NCBI RefSeq assembly: GCF_003854965.1 | Contig: NZ_RQPI01000007.1 | Location: 62,001-126,000 of the forward strand | Reading direction: 5' to 3' | Length of the DNA stretch: 64,000 nt | Source of the DNA: Paenibacillus rhizophilus | Lineage (GTDB): Bacteria; Bacillota; Bacilli; Paenibacillales; Paenibacillaceae | Part shown: positions 48,011-55,864 of the stretch, piece by piece | How the letters are laid out: each line of letters opens with the position of its first letter | Position numbering within the stretch: position 1 is the stretch's first letter | Made by a program: the position numbers and the translations under genes | The notes under the pieces: model-generated | The model's database searches: none | The model's input: the letters and a program-made list of their open reading frames with translations, nothing else | What the model was told of the DNA's origin: nothing

Positions 48011-50275
48011 TTAAGCGAAGTGCCCCGTGGTTTCATATTCCTTTACGCAGTTTCGCCCGTACTTTTTGGCTTTGTACAGCGCTTGATCCGCCTGGTCGAT
48101 AAGCATCGTAATGCCGTTTGTGTCCGGCGAGGCCGCCGCGACGCCCAAACTGATCGTGTACCTGATGCTGTCCGAATGCTCGAGCGGGACGGGGGAGCCG
48201 GAGATGCTCTTGCACATGATTTCCGCCAGGCGGTAAGCCCGATCGGATGCAATTCCGGGAAGCAGGATCATGAATTCTTCTCCGCCGAAACGGCCGATAA
48301 TCCCGCGGGGCTGCGCCAATTCGGTAAGCCGTCTCGCTGTTTCCTGAATGACCTTGTCGCCGGCAAGATGCCCGCACCGGTCATTGATGCTCTTAAAGTA
48401 GTCGATATCGACCATGATGAGCGACAAGGGCTTATCCATGCTCCAGGACTGGGACAAATGCCTATTGGCCAGTTTGAGAAAATAGGTTCGGTTATACACC
48501 CCGGTCAGACCGTCGGTTGTCGCCATTCGGTTGATCTCGGAGAACAGCCGGGCATTTTCAATGGAGATGCCGACCTGTCCTGCAAAATCACACAGAATTT
48601 CCCTTTCACTTTCGGTAAAGGTTCTGGGGAAACGGCTGTACAGCACGACCAGACCGTGCAAACGCTCGTGGTAGAGAATCGGGATTTCGATACAGGTCGC
48701 CGTGCCAGGGTCTACCCCGTAGGGAATGTCGCTGCTGCCTTCGTGGACCGCCACCCTTTTTTTCCGGAGCAAGCTTTGGAAAAAGGGCTCCGTTTCACGC
48801 TCCATATAACGCAGCTCGTCCCCCGGCCTGGCGCCAACCGACGCTTTAAGCCCGTACCCTTCCTCGGTTCTTAATAGAATAAACCCGCTCTCGCAGCCCG
48901 TGATTTTGGATAAGCAGTCCAAGGTGTAATGAAGGAGCTTATCCACATCGTAGGTGGAGGTCAGCTTTTTGGTCGTATCATGCAGATTCTTCAGCAGGGT
49001 GCCCTGCTTCTCTTCAAGCAGCTTCTCCTGTCTGATGCGGCTAAACCTGTCGGCCAGCGCCAGTGACAGCAAGATGGTCTCAGCTACCGAGCCGAACCGC
49101 ATGGAATACACCGACAGAAAGTTCAAGGGAACCAGTTTGTAAGCGGCCATAATGTTCAGCAGTGAGCTGGCCAGCAGCACAATCCATGCAAGCATGTAAA
49201 ACAAAACGGATCTGATCCGAAACCGTAAGGACGCAATCGTGAACACGCAGAGCAGAATGCTGGCGGATGCAAGGCAGACGGCCAGTTTGGTGCATGCGCC
49301 CGGCGTCATGAACGTCATCAGTGGCAGCGTCAGGACCAGTCCGGCGATAAATACCGACAAAATCCTGCCCATTCCCGGCGAATGCTTCGGAACCGACAGG
49401 TAGCTTTGCGAGAACAGACAAGCGAAGAGGGAGGTTAGCACAATAAAGACGGGGTTCGATTTCAGCTCCCAGGCGGGATGCCCCGGCCATAAGTATTGGT
49501 AGGCATATCCGTCCCAAACTGCCTGCATGACGGCAAAAGAAATGATAAAGAGCACATAGTACAGATATGCCCTGTCCCTGATTGAAACATAGAGAAAGCT
49601 GTTGTATATCGCCATCACGAACATAATCCCGTAATATATGCCGAACAGGAGGTTTTCGTGAAGTTCCCTTTCCAGAAAGCTCCGCGTCTCCCACAGCTTC
49701 ATCGGAAGCTGGAGGTAACTGTCGGTCTGAATTTGAAAATACAGGCGCTCTCCGGATTCGGCTGGAAACGAAAGGTTGAAAATAAAGTTTCGATGTTCAA
49801 TGGCCCGTTCGTTAAAAGGCAGGCTTCTTCCTGAACGGGTTTGCCGCAAAAACTGGCGCTCATCGTCAAACTGGTACAGAGTCACCCGGCTGAGCTGCGG
49901 TTTGCTCAGTTCAAGCAGAAGCTCCCTCGCATTCGAAGAGGTGTTGTACAAATTCAATTTGACCCAATACGTGGAACCCTTAATCGAACCGCCGAGCCCG
50001 CTGGTCTTGTACGGAACGAACAACGAATCCATTCCCGGATTAGCCACATCCTCTATCGTGAGCCGGCTGTCCTCGTCCTCATATATTTTCAGATCGTCCT
50101 GAAGATCCGTATTCGTCCGGAGGCTGACGGTATCCGGCGACTCTTCCAGGCGGGCCGAATCCGCCGTTTGACTGTAGAAAAGGAGAAGGAGAACGATCAG
50201 TCCGATCGCGAGCCGTCCAGTCCGGCTAATTCGGATTTTAGAGGCTTCGAATAATGCTTTTATGATATCCTTCAT
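48011..50275 (-). CDS. 7TMR-DISM/GAF diguanylate cyclase
   Basis: This roughly 754-residue protein has an N-terminal signal-anchor, an extracellular 7TMR-DISMED2 jelly roll (about 65-190, with YWVKLNLYNTS), seven membrane segments (about 205-395), a GAF domain (about 425-590) and a GGDEF domain with active-site RFGGEEFMIL near residue 660 and MVDIDYFKSINDRCGHLAGD upstream. It should make c-di-GMP in response to an external ligand. The start ATG 50275 has only a weak GGACG site, but matches the membrane anchor; longer frames upstream are not protein-like. It is monocistronic. Confidence 0.88.
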   Translation of the reverse strand: MKDIIKALFEASKIRISRTGRLAIGLIVLLLLFYSQTADSARLEESPDTVSLRTNTDLQDDLKIYEDEDSRLTIEDVANPGMDSLFVPYKTSGLGGSIKGSTYWVKLNLYNTSSNARELLLELSKPQLSRVTLYQFDDERQFLRQTRSGRSLPFNERAIEHRNFIFNLSFPAESGERLYFQIQTDSYLQLPMKLWETRSFLERELHENLLFGIYYGIMFVMAIYNSFLYVSIRDRAYLYYVLFIISFAVMQAVWDGYAYQYLWPGHPAWELKSNPVFIVLTSLFACLFSQSYLSVPKHSPGMGRILSVFIAGLVLTLPLMTFMTPGACTKLAVCLASASILLCVFTIASLRFRIRSVLFYMLAWIVLLASSLLNIMAAYKLVPLNFLSVYSMRFGSVAETILLSLALADRFSRIRQEKLLEEKQGTLLKNLHDTTKKLTSTYDVDKLLHYTLDCLSKITGCESGFILLRTEEGYGLKASVGARPGDELRYMERETEPFFQSLLRKKRVAVHEGSSDIPYGVDPGTATCIEIPILYHERLHGLVVLYSRFPRTFTESEREILCDFAGQVGISIENARLFSEINRMATTDGLTGVYNRTYFLKLANRHLSQSWSMDKPLSLIMVDIDYFKSINDRCGHLAGDKVIQETARRLTELAQPRGIIGRFGGEEFMILLPGIASDRAYRLAEIMCKSISGSPVPLEHSDSIRYTISLGVAAASPDTNGITMLIDQADQALYKAKKYGRNCVKEYETTGHFA

Positions 50276-50528
50276 TTTTCGTCCGGTTAGGTGGACGCCA
50301 TGATGGCTGCATTCAGGTTCGGACAGTCCGTGAATAGAATCAAATCGCCTGTTTGCCTCTGTGATTGTATTTCCGAATATGGGAATTTTTTCATTTCCAA
50401 CGCCCCCTAATGTAGGTCTGACTCCATTTTCTTTAATACGAGTTCGACGGTTGGAATAATAATCCTGTTTATTTTTAAGAAAAATGCGATTTTTATCACA
50501 GTTCGGCAGATGTAGGCTCTGCCGCGCG

Positions 50529-50571
50529 AAACGGCTGCACCCCCAACATTTGGGAGGTGCAGCCGTTTTTT
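50529..50571. terminator. Terminator of the DHA2 exporter gene
   Basis: AAACGGCTGCACC (50529-50541) pairs with GGTGCAGCCGTTT (about 50556-50568), with inner CAA/TTG. T-runs on both sides suggest bidirectional use. Confidence 0.8.
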
Positions 50572-50588
50572 GCGCAAGCATGCGAAGA

Positions 50589-52121
50589 TTATAGAGTCTC
50601 GGGAATCGTCTTGGCGATGGTTTCGGCGGAGTCCTCTTTTTTTGGGGACAGCACCTCTTTTTTAAGAAACCAGCAGATGAAGAAAGTAATAATAACAAAA
50701 ACGAGCGAGATGGAGAATACATTCTGAAAGGCATGCGCGAACACCGTTTTGACTTCGGTCAGCAGCTGCGGCGAGATGCCGGAGGGGATTCCGCCGGCCG
50801 CCAGATTCTCCGCTGAGCCGGCAGGCAGCTGGCTGCTTAGCGGTTCCACGCCTTTGCCGATATGGCCGGAGAGCAGACTGCCGAACACGCTGAGCCCGAT
50901 GGTCGCCCCGAGCGATTGAAAGAGCTGGACTGTGGATAGGGCGATGCCGCTGTGTTTTTTCTCCACCGATTCCTGAACGATCAGCGTATTTCCGCCGAAC
51001 AAAGCCCCCATGCCGACGCCCAGGATTACAAAGCAGGCGATAATGTAGAGAACGCTGGTATGGATGCCGATGCGCGACAGAAGGAAAAAGCCGACAATGG
51101 GCAGCGTAAAGAAAACGATAAACAGGTTCCGGTAAGCCACGCGCGTGATCAGAGAACCGAACACAATGCTTGCCGGGATTACTCCGGCCATAAACGCCAG
51201 CGACAGATAGCCGGAGGCGGTCGGCGTCAGACCCATGACATTTTGCGAGAAGAAAGGAAAGAGGGCAATCCCGCCCATAATGCCCAGCATCAAGATGAAG
51301 ACAAGAATGGAGAGAACGACGACATTTCGATTCTTGAATAAATGCAAGGGGATGACCGGTTCTTCCGCCCGGCGCTCGATGTTGATGAACAGAGTGATTA
51401 AAAGGGCGGAGGCCGCAAGCAGCCCGATAATAACGGGAGAGGACCACCCATAGCCCTGATTGTCAATCAGCACAGGCGCAAGCAGCAGGGACAGCAGCGC
51501 CAGTATCAGCGTGCCGGCCCCGGCCCAGTCGATGGTCCGTTTCTCTTCGCTTCGCGATTCGTTCAGCCCCTTGCCGAGCAGGAGCGCGGACAGAACGCCG
51601 ACCGGAAGATTAATCAGGAACACCCAATGCCAGCTGAAGTGTCCGACGATATAGCCGCCCAGTGTCGGACCGAGCAGCTGCGGAATAATCATCATCGGGC
51701 CGGCCAGACTCTGGATTTTGGCGCGCTGCTCCAGCGGAAAGATCTCGCCAATAATGACGAGCGCAAGCGGCATCAGCCCGCCCGCGCCGACGCCCTGGAT
51801 GCCCCGCCCGACAAGCAGCATCGTCATGGACTGCGCGAACCCGCTGACGATGGAACCGCCGATGAACAGAGCCATGCAGCTTAAGTACACCCGCTTGCGT
51901 CCGTACAGGTCGGCGAGCTTGCCGAGAATGGGCATGAACATCGTGACGGCCAACATATAAATGCCCGCCACCCAGCCGTAGAGAGGGAGGCCGTGCAGCT
52001 GGCGGATAATCGTGGGCATCGCCGTCGCTACAATCGTCTCGTCCAGCTCTGTAAAGATCAGGCCGATCATCAGCGCGGCCAGCACCAGATACTTGTTGTT
52101 GCCAAGAGCGTTGGTATTAAT
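50589..52121 (-). CDS. DHA2 family MFS multidrug exporter with probable ATT start
   Basis: This 14-helix EmrB/QacA-type exporter has LDETIVATAMPTIIRQL in helix 1, GKLADLYGRKRVYL as motif A and helix 5 motif C-like IPQLLGPTLGGYIVG. Related proteins start with NTN...NNKYLVLAGLMIG-like sequence; here that sequence (INTNALGNNKYLVLAALMIG) lies upstream of the first usual start, GTG 52085. The only codon that suits the AGGTGA site six bases upstream is ATT 52121, and an in-frame TGA two codons before it excludes a longer protein. The length is then 510 residues. Confidence 0.88.
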   Translation of the reverse strand: MNTNALGNNKYLVLAALMIGLIFTELDETIVATAMPTIIRQLHGLPLYGWVAGIYMLAVTMFMPILGKLADLYGRKRVYLSCMALFIGGSIVSGFAQSMTMLLVGRGIQGVGAGGLMPLALVIIGEIFPLEQRAKIQSLAGPMMIIPQLLGPTLGGYIVGHFSWHWVFLINLPVGVLSALLLGKGLNESRSEEKRTIDWAGAGTLILALLSLLLAPVLIDNQGYGWSSPVIIGLLAASALLITLFINIERRAEEPVIPLHLFKNRNVVVLSILVFILMLGIMGGIALFPFFSQNVMGLTPTASGYLSLAFMAGVIPASIVFGSLITRVAYRNLFIVFFTLPIVGFFLLSRIGIHTSVLYIIACFVILGVGMGALFGGNTLIVQESVEKKHSGIALSTVQLFQSLGATIGLSVFGSLLSGHIGKGVEPLSSQLPAGSAENLAAGGIPSGISPQLLTEVKTVFAHAFQNVFSISLVFVIITFFICWFLKKEVLSPKKEDSAETIAKTIPETL

Positions 52122-52427
52122 GGGAACTCACCTCGAATTGAAATAATGGTCTTGCGACTAATGAAGCCTTTACCAAATTACAACAATAACCCCTCCCATA
52201 GATCCGTCCCCAGAAAACATCGACTTTATTATAAGCCGGGGCCGGGAATGCCCAAACCGTCCGCAAGCCGATTCTGCACTCGGTCCAGGGATGTATATGA
52301 AGAAACAACCAGCGTTAGCATTGATCTATAAATGGATTTGAAAGACTGTCGTATTCTTGCCCTCTTATTTGCCGTCCTGCCAAGACGCGGCGCAATGCGT
52401 TATAATGGCGGTGTGGAGGGATGCATC

Positions 52428-53030
52428 ATGGATCAGTCATTATTCGACCTTGTGTACCGGGCCGTCGCTTCACGTGACGCCCGGTATGACGGGATTTATT
52501 ATACCGGGGTAAGGACCACCGGCATTGTTTGCCGGCCATCCTGCAGGGCCAGAACGCCCAAGCCGGACAATGTCACGTTCTATCCGTCGCTTACAGCTGC
52601 CATTCAGGCAGGCTTCAGGCCCTGCAAAAGATGCCGTCCCGAAGAGGGTGGGCCGCTGCGCCCGGACGCCGTTCTGGCGGCCCAGGCCGATGCCGTGATC
52701 ACCGCCGAGTACGGAGAACGGCTGACGCTGAACGGCTTGGCCGAGCGGCTGAAGGTCAGCGCCTCTCATCTTCACCGCGTCTACAAGGAAGTGACCGGCC
52801 TTACTCCGGCTGCCAAGCTGGACCAGGTGCGGCTGGACAAGGCCTGCGGGCTTCTGCGCCACAGCCGGATGCCTGTGTCCGAAATCGGCAGATCGGTCGG
52901 CTTTCGCGGCGCTTCCCATTTTGCCGCTTGGTTTCACCGGAACACGGGCGCTTCGCCCACGGAATACAGAGAACGATTTCAAGGAGGAACGGCGGATGAG
53001 CCAGAGTACAATATACCGGCACACCCTTAA
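52428..53030 (+). CDS. adaA: Ada-type methylphosphotriester-DNA methyltransferase/activator AdaA
   Basis: The roughly 200-residue protein has an N-terminal Ada zinc domain with four Cys in GIVCRPSCRARTPK and FRPCKRCRPEE, one of which accepts methyl groups from DNA phosphotriesters, and a C-terminal AraC-type HTH (LTLNGLAERLKVSASHLHRV and VGFRGASHFAAWF). After self-methylation it activates the adaptive response. GGAGGG lies seven bases before ATG 52428. The next gene overlaps its end by 35 bp. Confidence 0.93.
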   Translation: MDQSLFDLVYRAVASRDARYDGIYYTGVRTTGIVCRPSCRARTPKPDNVTFYPSLTAAIQAGFRPCKRCRPEEGGPLRPDAVLAAQADAVITAEYGERLTLNGLAERLKVSASHLHRVYKEVTGLTPAAKLDQVRLDKACGLLRHSRMPVSEIGRSVGFRGASHFAAWFHRNTGASPTEYRERFQGGTADEPEYNIPAHP

Positions 53031-53550
53031 CTTTGGGGGCCGGACATGGACGCTTTGGGGAGGCGCGGACGGCCTGTGCCGCCTGTCCTTTCAGCATGAT
53101 ACGGAGCAGACGGCACAAGCCTGGCTGGACCGCTACGCTCCGGGCAGCAGCGTAGCAGACGATAAACGGCCCTTTGAGGAATGGGGTGCGGTTCGCCTGC
53201 TGGAGGACTACTTTGCCGGGCTTCATCCCGACTTCCGGGAGCTGCCGCTCGATCTTCGGGGAACGGCGTTTCAGCGGCAGGTATGGACAGCGCTGGGCGA
53301 TATCCCGTATGGCGCAGTCATCACGTACGCGGAGCTGGCGGAGAGGATCGGCCGGCCCAAGGCGATGCGCGCCGTGGGCGCGGCGAACGGCCGCAACCCG
53401 CTGCCGGTGTTTCTACCCTGCCACCGGGTCATCGGGGCGAACGGCACCTTGACCGGCTATGCCGGAGGGCTTCGGCTCAAGCAGGAGCTGCTGGAACTGG
53501 AGGGAATCGCCCATGTGGCGGCGGCCGGACATGAACGATTTGCTTTTTGA
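52996..53550 (+). CDS. ogt: Methylated-DNA-[protein]-cysteine S-methyltransferase
   Basis: The 184-residue enzyme removes O6-methylguanine lesions by suicide transfer to the Cys in VFLPCHRVIG. The wing and Arg finger appear in AFQRQVWTALGDIPYGAVIT and KAMRAVGAANGRNPLPVF, and the C-terminus has GTLTGYAGGLRLKQELL. AAGGAGGAAC precedes ATG 52996, within the adaA 3' end. It is the AdaB/Ogt part of the split Ada system typical of Firmicutes. Confidence 0.95.
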   Translation: MSQSTIYRHTLNFGGRTWTLWGGADGLCRLSFQHDTEQTAQAWLDRYAPGSSVADDKRPFEEWGAVRLLEDYFAGLHPDFRELPLDLRGTAFQRQVWTALGDIPYGAVITYAELAERIGRPKAMRAVGAANGRNPLPVFLPCHRVIGANGTLTGYAGGLRLKQELLELEGIAHVAAAGHERFAF

Positions 53551-54430
53551 GCTGCCGCTGCCGGAACTGTTCGATTGGAAGGCCTGCCTCGACTATATGG
53601 CGCGTTCGCCGCTGGAATGTCTGTACAGAACGGACGGCGAAGGAGTGACCCGTCTGCTTCAGGCGGACGGAGCGGCGCTGCTGGTCCGGTTGACGGCGCC
53701 CGAGCCGGGGCGGCTGCGGGTGGAGCTGCTCGGAGGTGAGCGGCCCGGGGAAGCGGGATTGGAAGACCTGGCGCGTTATATCCGCGACTGGTTCGACCTG
53801 GACCGCGATCTTAGGCCGTTCTATAAGCTGGCGGAGGGCGATCCCCTGCTTGGTCCGCTGGCGGAACGCTTTCGCGGCCTGCGCATTGTCGGCATCCCCG
53901 ACTTGTTCGAGGCCTTATGCTGGGCGATTCTCGGGCAGCAGGTCAACCTGGCCTTCGCGTACAAGCTGAAGGCGCGGATTGCGGAACAATACGGCGAGTC
54001 CGTGCTGTGGTCCGGACACCGGTACCATCTGTTTCCGCCGCCGGAGTCGCTTCTTGGCGCGAAGGAGGAGGATCTGTGCGCCCTCCAACTGAGCCGGAGC
54101 AAGGCGCGGACGATTCTTGCCGTCGCCGATCTTCTAGCCGGCGGCACGCTGAGCCGGGAGGAACTGCTGGCCCTTGGCTCGCCAGAGGAGGCCGAAGCGA
54201 TGCTTACGGCGGTGCGGGGCATCGGCCCCTGGACCGCCCAGTATGTAAGGATGCGCTGCCTGCGCGACGCCTCCTCTTTTCCTATCGGGGATGTCGGTTT
54301 GCACAATGCTGTCAAAGCCGTGCTTGGGTTGGACCGGAAGCCGGCGCTGCCGGAACTTAGGGAGCTGTTCGCGGATTGGCGGGGCTGGGAGGCGTACGCA
54401 ACCTTTTATTTGTGGCGGGTGCTGTATTAA
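53513..54430 (+). CDS. alkA: DNA-3-methyladenine glycosylase II (AlkA-like)
   Basis: The 305-residue protein has an N-terminal TBP-like fold and a helix-hairpin-helix GPD domain with FEALCWAILGQQVNLAFA, AVRGIGPWTAQYVRMR and the catalytic Asp in FPIGDVGLHNAV. It excises alkylated bases. ATG 53513 has GGAGGG seven bases upstream and overlaps ogt by 38 bp; ATG 53531 is the alternative start and lacks a site. It completes an overlapping three-gene adaptive-response operon. Confidence 0.92.
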   Translation: MWRRPDMNDLLFELPLPELFDWKACLDYMARSPLECLYRTDGEGVTRLLQADGAALLVRLTAPEPGRLRVELLGGERPGEAGLEDLARYIRDWFDLDRDLRPFYKLAEGDPLLGPLAERFRGLRIVGIPDLFEALCWAILGQQVNLAFAYKLKARIAEQYGESVLWSGHRYHLFPPPESLLGAKEEDLCALQLSRSKARTILAVADLLAGGTLSREELLALGSPEEAEAMLTAVRGIGPWTAQYVRMRCLRDASSFPIGDVGLHNAVKAVLGLDRKPALPELRELFADWRGWEAYATFYLWRVLY

Positions 54431-54541
54431 TAGAGGGGAAAGTCGCCCAATCTGTGCTGCGGGGAAGAGAGCGGAGCCGAAAAAGACAAATAAACTTCGG
54501 CTAAGGCCGAAGCTTGAGGTACACCTGTGTGGTGCTCTAAT

Positions 54542-54754
54542 TTATTGTTTGGATTGATTGGGACTTGTATTAACTACCGCAGGGAGCATTTTCTCGCCTT
54601 TTTCCATCGGAGACTGGCATATCGAACAGGTGGGCTGAACCAAGAAAACAAAGTTGTCTCTCATCCAACCGTTGCAGCTTTCACTGGTACAGGACCATAT
54701 GGCCGTGAGTTCCTCCGGAATATTGTCCAGAGGTCTCTTTCGTGAATAGTACAA
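54542..54754 (-). CDS. ydjO: Cold-inducible YdjO-like zinc-ribbon protein
   Basis: The 70-residue protein starts MYYSRKRPLDNIPEE and has two Cys pairs (WSCTSESCNGWMRDNF and PTCSICQSPM), matching YdjO of Bacillus, a small cold-inducible protein. The start is TTG 54754 with a GAAGGA site. It lies directly downstream of the cold-shock gene on the same strand, with a terminator between, in keeping with joint cold response. Confidence 0.8.
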   Translation of the reverse strand: MYYSRKRPLDNIPEELTAIWSCTSESCNGWMRDNFVFLVQPTCSICQSPMEKGEKMLPAVVNTSPNQSKQ

Positions 54755-54790
54755 GAAGCATCCTTCTTTCTCTCACGGAGTTATTGTCAT

Positions 54791-54826
54791 AAAAAACAAA
54801 CGCCCCAAACGCTAGGTTCGGGGCGT
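54791..54826 (-). terminator. Terminator of the cold-shock gene
   Basis: ACGCCCC and GGGGCGT form the stem core; reading leftward the stem is followed by TTTGTTTTTT. It stands immediately after the csp stop codon. Confidence 0.85.
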
Positions 54827-54837
54827 ATTTTCCGGAT

Positions 54838-55038
54838 TTACAGTTTAACGACGTTCTCGGCTTGCGGACCGCGGTTGCCTTGAACGATGTTGAACTCAAC
54901 GCGTTGGCCTTCATCAAGAGTCTTGAAGCCTTCGCTGACGATTGCGCTGAAATGCACGAATACGTCGCTGCCGCCTTCAACCTCGATAAAGCCAAATCCT
55001 TTGTCTGCGTTAAACCATTTAACTGTTCCTGTTTCCAT
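54838..55038 (-). CDS. cspB: Cold-shock protein (CspB-like)
   Basis: The 66-residue single-stranded nucleic acid-binding protein has RNP1 KGFGFIE and RNP2 VFVHFSAI in [20 protein letters not shown]. It acts as an RNA chaperone. The start ATG 55038 follows AAGGAGG; upstream frame residues are leader. The leader contains a hairpin with terminator features and a good promoter (separate entries). Confidence 0.97.
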   Translation of the reverse strand: METGTVKWFNADKGFGFIEVEGGSDVFVHFSAIVSEGFKTLDEGQRVEFNIVQGNRGPQAENVVKL

Positions 55039-55098
55039 TGTAGAAAACCTCCTTGTTTTGTTGAACATGACCTTATTATTTCCTTAAAAATAAAAAAT

Positions 55099-55150
55099 CA
55101 CATATTGCACAAGGTTATGCGCTTAAAATCATAACCCTCTGCAATATGTG
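55099..55150 (-). promoter_or_regulatory. Attenuator-like hairpin in the csp leader
   Basis: CACATATTGCA (55099-55109) and TGCAATATGTG (55140-55150) form a perfect 11-bp outer stem, with GGTTATG (55113-55119) and CATAACC (55130-55136) as inner stem. Reading leftward toward csp, the structure is followed by ATTTTTTATTTTT, a terminator-like U-run, all downstream of the promoter at 55178-55206. Confidence 0.7.
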
Positions 55151-55177
55151 AGTTCAGGTCAAAATTCCAATATAGTA

Positions 55178-55206
55178 ATCATAGCAGATTCCGGAGGCAG
55201 ATGCAA
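55178..55206 (-). promoter_or_regulatory. Promoter of the cold-shock gene
   Basis: On the minus strand TTGCAT (55206-55201) and TATGAT (55183-55178) are 17 bases apart. The transcript would begin near 55171, some 20 bases before the hairpin. Confidence 0.75.
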
Positions 55207-55225
55207 CTCATACTTAAAAATTAAT

Positions 55226-55461
55226 TTAAAAGGATGCTGTAACGTCGATTAAAGCTTTATATGAAGGATTGTGCTTGATGTATCCAAATACTTGGTTAAC
55301 GGGCAAAGCTCCCTTTAATGTTCCGTCAAAAGAATATTTCACCCAACTAAAGGGCAAACCTCCAGCTAATTGGCCGCTTCTTCTTCGTATCTGGCTAAAA
55401 TATCCGATTTAGAGGGAGGTTTTCCCGTCTGAAGAATTCCTGTTTGTTCCGTTGCCGGCTC
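55226..55461 (-). pseudogene. Frameshifted fragment of an unidentified protein
   Basis: Reading leftward, one frame gives GILQTGKPPSKSDILARYEE and stops at 55366-55368; the next frame continues with LAGGLPFSWVKYSFDGTLKG and FGYIKHNPSYKALIDVTASF before TAA at 55226. The two parts look like one protein split by a frameshift, without a start codon. I do not recognise the family. It overlaps no other gene. Confidence 0.4.
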
Positions 55462-55683
55462 TTAACTTGTGAGGTTCGGCAGATGGCCGGCGAATATAAA
55501 GGGCAGCCTTGCAGCTTTCACTTTTTCGGTTGGTCGTTTGCTATCGGCTCCTCTTCAGCGGCGGGGCGCTTAACGCTCAGCATCACATGAGCCGGCAGAC
55601 AGGGACGTCAACTGTCGGCAATACCATTCCACCGACCAATGAGCCTGTTGGAAGAAGAGTACAGGAAGAAGTTCTGCAGCAAA

Positions 55684-55700
55684 GGTCAAAAAAGGTCAAA
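55684..55700. promoter_or_regulatory. Perfect CtsR-type operator, upstream copy
   Basis: GGTCAAA-AAA-GGTCAAA is an exact tandem heptad repeat with the three-base spacer of the CtsR consensus. It lies upstream of a small terminator and about 80 bp before the hsp20 promoter. No clear promoter adjoins it, so its direct target is uncertain. Confidence 0.7.
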
Positions 55701-55741
55701 TTAATCAAAACACTAAAATTTTGCATTGAAAATGCCTGAAG

Positions 55742-55765
55742 ACGCCGAAATTCGGCGTTTTTTCG
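55742..55765 (+). terminator. Small terminator before hsp20 promoter
   Basis: ACGCCGAA and TTCGGCGT form an 8-bp stem with a very short loop, followed by TTTT. It would end any plus-strand transcript starting at the upstream CtsR box, or insulate hsp20. Confidence 0.75.
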
Positions 55766-55778
55766 TCTTTAATCGGCT

Positions 55779-55807
55779 TTGAGACTTAAGCGGGCGAGGG
55801 CTATAAT
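55779..55807 (+). promoter_or_regulatory. Sigma-A promoter of hsp20
   Basis: TTGAGA (55779-55784) and TATAAT (55802-55807) are separated by 17 bases, about 58 bp before the start codon. Confidence 0.85.
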
Positions 55808-55817
55808 AAACATGTAA

Positions 55818-55834
55818 GGTCAAATAAAGTCAAA
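55818..55834 (+). promoter_or_regulatory. CtsR operator over the hsp20 transcription start
   Basis: GGTCAAA-TAA-AGTCAAA matches the CtsR consensus of tandem RGTCAAA heptads with a three-base spacer. It covers about +4 to +20 of the hsp20 transcript, the position for repression relieved by heat. Confidence 0.85.
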
Positions 55835-55864
55835 GTCAACAATCAAACGAGAGGAGAATGCAAG

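Noticed and set aside
50287..50394. A 35-codon minus-strand open frame just upstream of the GGDEF gene
   Set aside because: It has an ATG and a stop, but only a weak ribosome binding site and no similarity I recognise; possible leader peptide, not supported enough to annotate.
55509..55739. A 76-codon plus-strand frame before the small terminator at 55742
   Set aside because: It covers the upstream CtsR box, lacks a ribosome binding site and does not look like a protein; more likely non-coding upstream sequence.
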